Assembly: GCF_029269835.1 (NCBI RefSeq)
Contig: NZ_JARJBB010000015.1
Location: 62,001-126,000 of the forward strand
Origin: Streptomyces tropicalis
GTDB taxonomy: Bacteria > Actinomycetota > Actinomycetes > Streptomycetales > Streptomycetaceae
DNA: 64,000 nucleotides
Direction of reading: 5' to 3'
In this document: positions 62,678 through 64,000 of the stretch, one piece after another
How positions within the stretch are numbered: the stretch's first letter is position 1
How the letters are laid out: each line of letters starts with the position of its first letter
Notes under the pieces: generated by a model
What the model saw: only the letters and a program-made list of their open reading frames with translations
Told to the model about the DNA's origin: nothing
Databases searched by the model: none
Made by a program: the position numbers and the translations under genes

Positions 62678-63190
62678 TCACTTGATGAGCGCGTTCGCCA
62701 CGACCACGAACAGGCCGAGCAGCGCGTCGCCCACACCCGTGACGAGCGCCGCGGGCCAGCGGCGCCCCGCCCACCGGGCCGAGAGCAGGCCGAGCACGAA
62801 CAGCAGCCCGATGTTGAAGACGAAGGCGGGCAGTTCGACCCGGTCGGCGGGCCACCAGCCCCAGCCGGCGCCCGCCAGGATCAGGGCGGTCGGCAGCATG
62901 GCCACGACGAGGGGCCACTCCGCGGCCAGGGCCCGCAGGGCCTGACCGCGCCGGCGCGGGCCGCGCTCGGCGATGTAGTGCGCGTAGCCGTGGGCCAGCG
63001 CGGAGGCGAAGGCGGTCACCAGCAGCCAGGCGGCGTCGTAGCGCCGGTCCCCGCGCGTGCTGTGCCCGTACTCGGTGAGCGCGGCCACCATGGCACTGGC
63101 CACCACGGCGCCGTAGACACCGCCGAAGACCACCATGGAGCGGGTGTCGCGCGCGGGCGTGGTGCGGGCGGCCTGCGTGGTGTCCGCCAT
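62678..63190 (-). CDS. Small polytopic membrane protein, unknown family
   Basis: A 170-aa protein from the ATG at 63190 (AAGGGGG upstream). A polar N-terminus (ADTTQAARTTPARDTR) is followed by about five hydrophobic segments: MVVFGGVYGAVVASAMVAAL, AAWLLVTAFASALAHGYAHY, WPLVVAMLPTALILAGAGW, FVFNIGLLFVLGLL and AALVTGVGDALLGLFVVVAN. The HGYAHYIAERG segment, with several His, Tyr and Glu, is notable and may bind metal. I recall similar membrane proteins in Streptomyces but no function. Confidence 0.82.
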   Translation of the reverse strand: MADTTQAARTTPARDTRSMVVFGGVYGAVVASAMVAALTEYGHSTRGDRRYDAAWLLVTAFASALAHGYAHYIAERGPRRRGQALRALAAEWPLVVAMLPTALILAGAGWGWWPADRVELPAFVFNIGLLFVLGLLSARWAGRRWPAALVTGVGDALLGLFVVVANALIK

Positions 63191-63375
63191 GGGCTGCCCC
63201 CTTCGCGGGCGCGGAAGGACGGTCCTGTCCACGATCACCCGGCCCGCCTGCGGGCGCCACTCCACCGGGCGGCCGGGCGGCGCCGCGCCGGGGCGACGAA
63301 GTGTCAGGGCACCCGTGCCGATCACGGACACCCTGTCGACGTCGGCGGGTCGCGCGGCCCGGCTAGGGTCGCCGC

Positions 63376-63720
63376 ATGACCCACAGCTTCGCGCTCCACG
63401 TCCCCGACGCCGACCTCGTGCCCGAGCCGCTCGACCCGACGCAGATCGTGTCCGGCACGCCCGAGGTGACCGGGAAGGTGGTCTGGGAGTCGGCGGACGG
63501 CCGCCGGGCGCGCGGCATCTGGCAGATCACCCCCGGCGTGGTCACGGACACCGAGGCGGACGAGGTGTTCGTGGTGGTGAGCGGCTCGGCGACGATCGAG
63601 GTGGAGGACGGCCCGACGCTGCACGTCGGCCCGGGCGACATGGCGGTGCTGCGCGAGGGCGACCGGACGACCTGGACGGTGCACGAGACACTGCGCAAGG
63701 TGTACGCCGTGACCCTCTGA
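63376..63720 (+). CDS. Small cupin-domain protein
   Basis: A 114-aa protein from the ATG at 63376. Cupin motif 1 is degenerate: GIWQITPGVVTDTEADEVFVVVSG lacks the usual two histidines (HxH) but keeps the E. Motif 2 is LHVGPGDMAVLREGDRTTWTVHE. The size fits a single-domain cupin (AraC-type N-terminal-like or sugar-binding). The missing histidines make metal-dependent catalysis doubtful. It is a single-gene unit. Confidence 0.88.
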   Translation: MTHSFALHVPDADLVPEPLDPTQIVSGTPEVTGKVVWESADGRRARGIWQITPGVVTDTEADEVFVVVSGSATIEVEDGPTLHVGPGDMAVLREGDRTTWTVHETLRKVYAVTL

Positions 63721-63745
63721 GCGCGCCGCGACAGCCGGCACGGCC

Positions 63746-63763
63746 GCCGGTCGGGCGACCGGC
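63746..63763 (+). terminator. Hairpin after the cupin gene
   Basis: GCCGGTCG (63746-63753) and its complement (63756-63763) are 26 bases after the cupin stop; the real loop would be 4 bases after opening the last pair. Beyond it, to 64000, no gene is seen. Confidence 0.5.
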
Positions 63764-64000
63764 CCGCGGTCGAAACGGCCGTACCGGATCAGGGCCGCGC
63801 ACCGGGCGGCCGGGGGCGAGGCCGCACACCGGGCCGCCGCACGGTCGACCGACGCCCGGGCCGAGGCCGCACACCCCGCGTCGGCCCGCACGGCTCCGCG
63901 GCGGCAGGTCGTGGCGTCACCCTCCGCGCGCTCTCCCGCACACCGCCCCGCCCGTGGCACACCCGGTCGGCGGTGGCCTCGCCGAGCCCGGTCGGGCGTG

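Noticed and set aside
63721..64000. Partial gene at the right end
   Set aside because: No frame shows family likeness or clean codon bias; only a hairpin after the cupin gene is supported.

Overview
The window is very GC-rich, with GC-biased third codon positions, GTG/TTG starts, four-base ATGA/GTGA overlaps and families that are typical of Streptomyces: a monomeric NADP isocitrate dehydrogenase next to a CYP158-like P450, a small protein of the SCO5918 type, DUF5302, DUF2690, an NB-ARC/TPR protein and a CHAT/TPR protein. I read it as a Streptomyces chromosome with mostly intact genes and a scatter of small decayed ones. No CRISPR array, insertion sequence, phage module or complete biosynthetic cluster is visible.

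Layout. 1-6.7 kb: the 3' part of an RNase J-type nuclease, a small MerR-like gene, a promoter-to-terminator minus-strand unit with no intact ORF, a decayed RsbW-like ATPase gene, a GNAT gene, then a cold-shock group (CspA-like protein, DEAD-box helicase, CBS protein, SCO5918-like protein). 6.7-12.3 kb: CBS/ClC remnant, MarR regulator divergent from an acetolactate synthase, DUF5302 protein and a second, paralogous DEAD-box helicase. 12.7-19 kb: secreted carboxylesterase with a GPP34 protein, a NarL-type two-component system, a short single-chain transketolase. 19.3-27.4 kb: SRPBCC protein, rifamycin phosphotransferase (rph) with a rifamycin-associated-element-like palindrome, secreted isoamylase-type GH13 enzyme, secreted PHB-depolymerase-like esterase.

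27.8-33 kb is a sulfonate-type uptake operon: a leaderless cysteine-containing leader peptide, binding protein, ATPase, permease, a flavin monooxygenase gene broken by an internal deletion, and a TauD-family dioxygenase. 33-36.5 kb holds a beta-helix lipoprotein, a VOC protein, a small secreted protein and a methyltransferase. 36.7-40.8 kb is a two-gene NLR-like locus: a small helical protein overlapping a 1222-aa NB-ARC/TPR protein, with both carrying the same glycine-rich TG-D-A motif twice, as expected of an amyloid-signalling effector/sensor pair. 41-48.8 kb: methyltransferase, pentapeptide-repeat protein, ABC exporter under a MerR-type promoter with a 19-bp spacer, polytopic membrane protein, enoyl-CoA hydratase running into a minisatellite, MscS channel.

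49-54 kb: isocitrate dehydrogenase, a damaged DUF5713 gene, N-formylglutamate amidohydrolase-like gene and a CYP158-like P450. 54.2-59.5 kb is a compact four-gene locus: subtilase without signal peptide, sigma factor and partner on one strand, and a CHAT (caspase-like) TPR protein divergent from it. A tRNA-Pro(GGG) follows. The end of the window has a broken serine hydrolase gene, a PhnB-like VOC protein, an SH3-like secreted protein, an Xre/DUF2690 membrane regulator, a small membrane protein and a cupin. The two candidate signalling/conflict systems (36.7-40.8 kb and 54.2-59.5 kb) are the most interesting parts.
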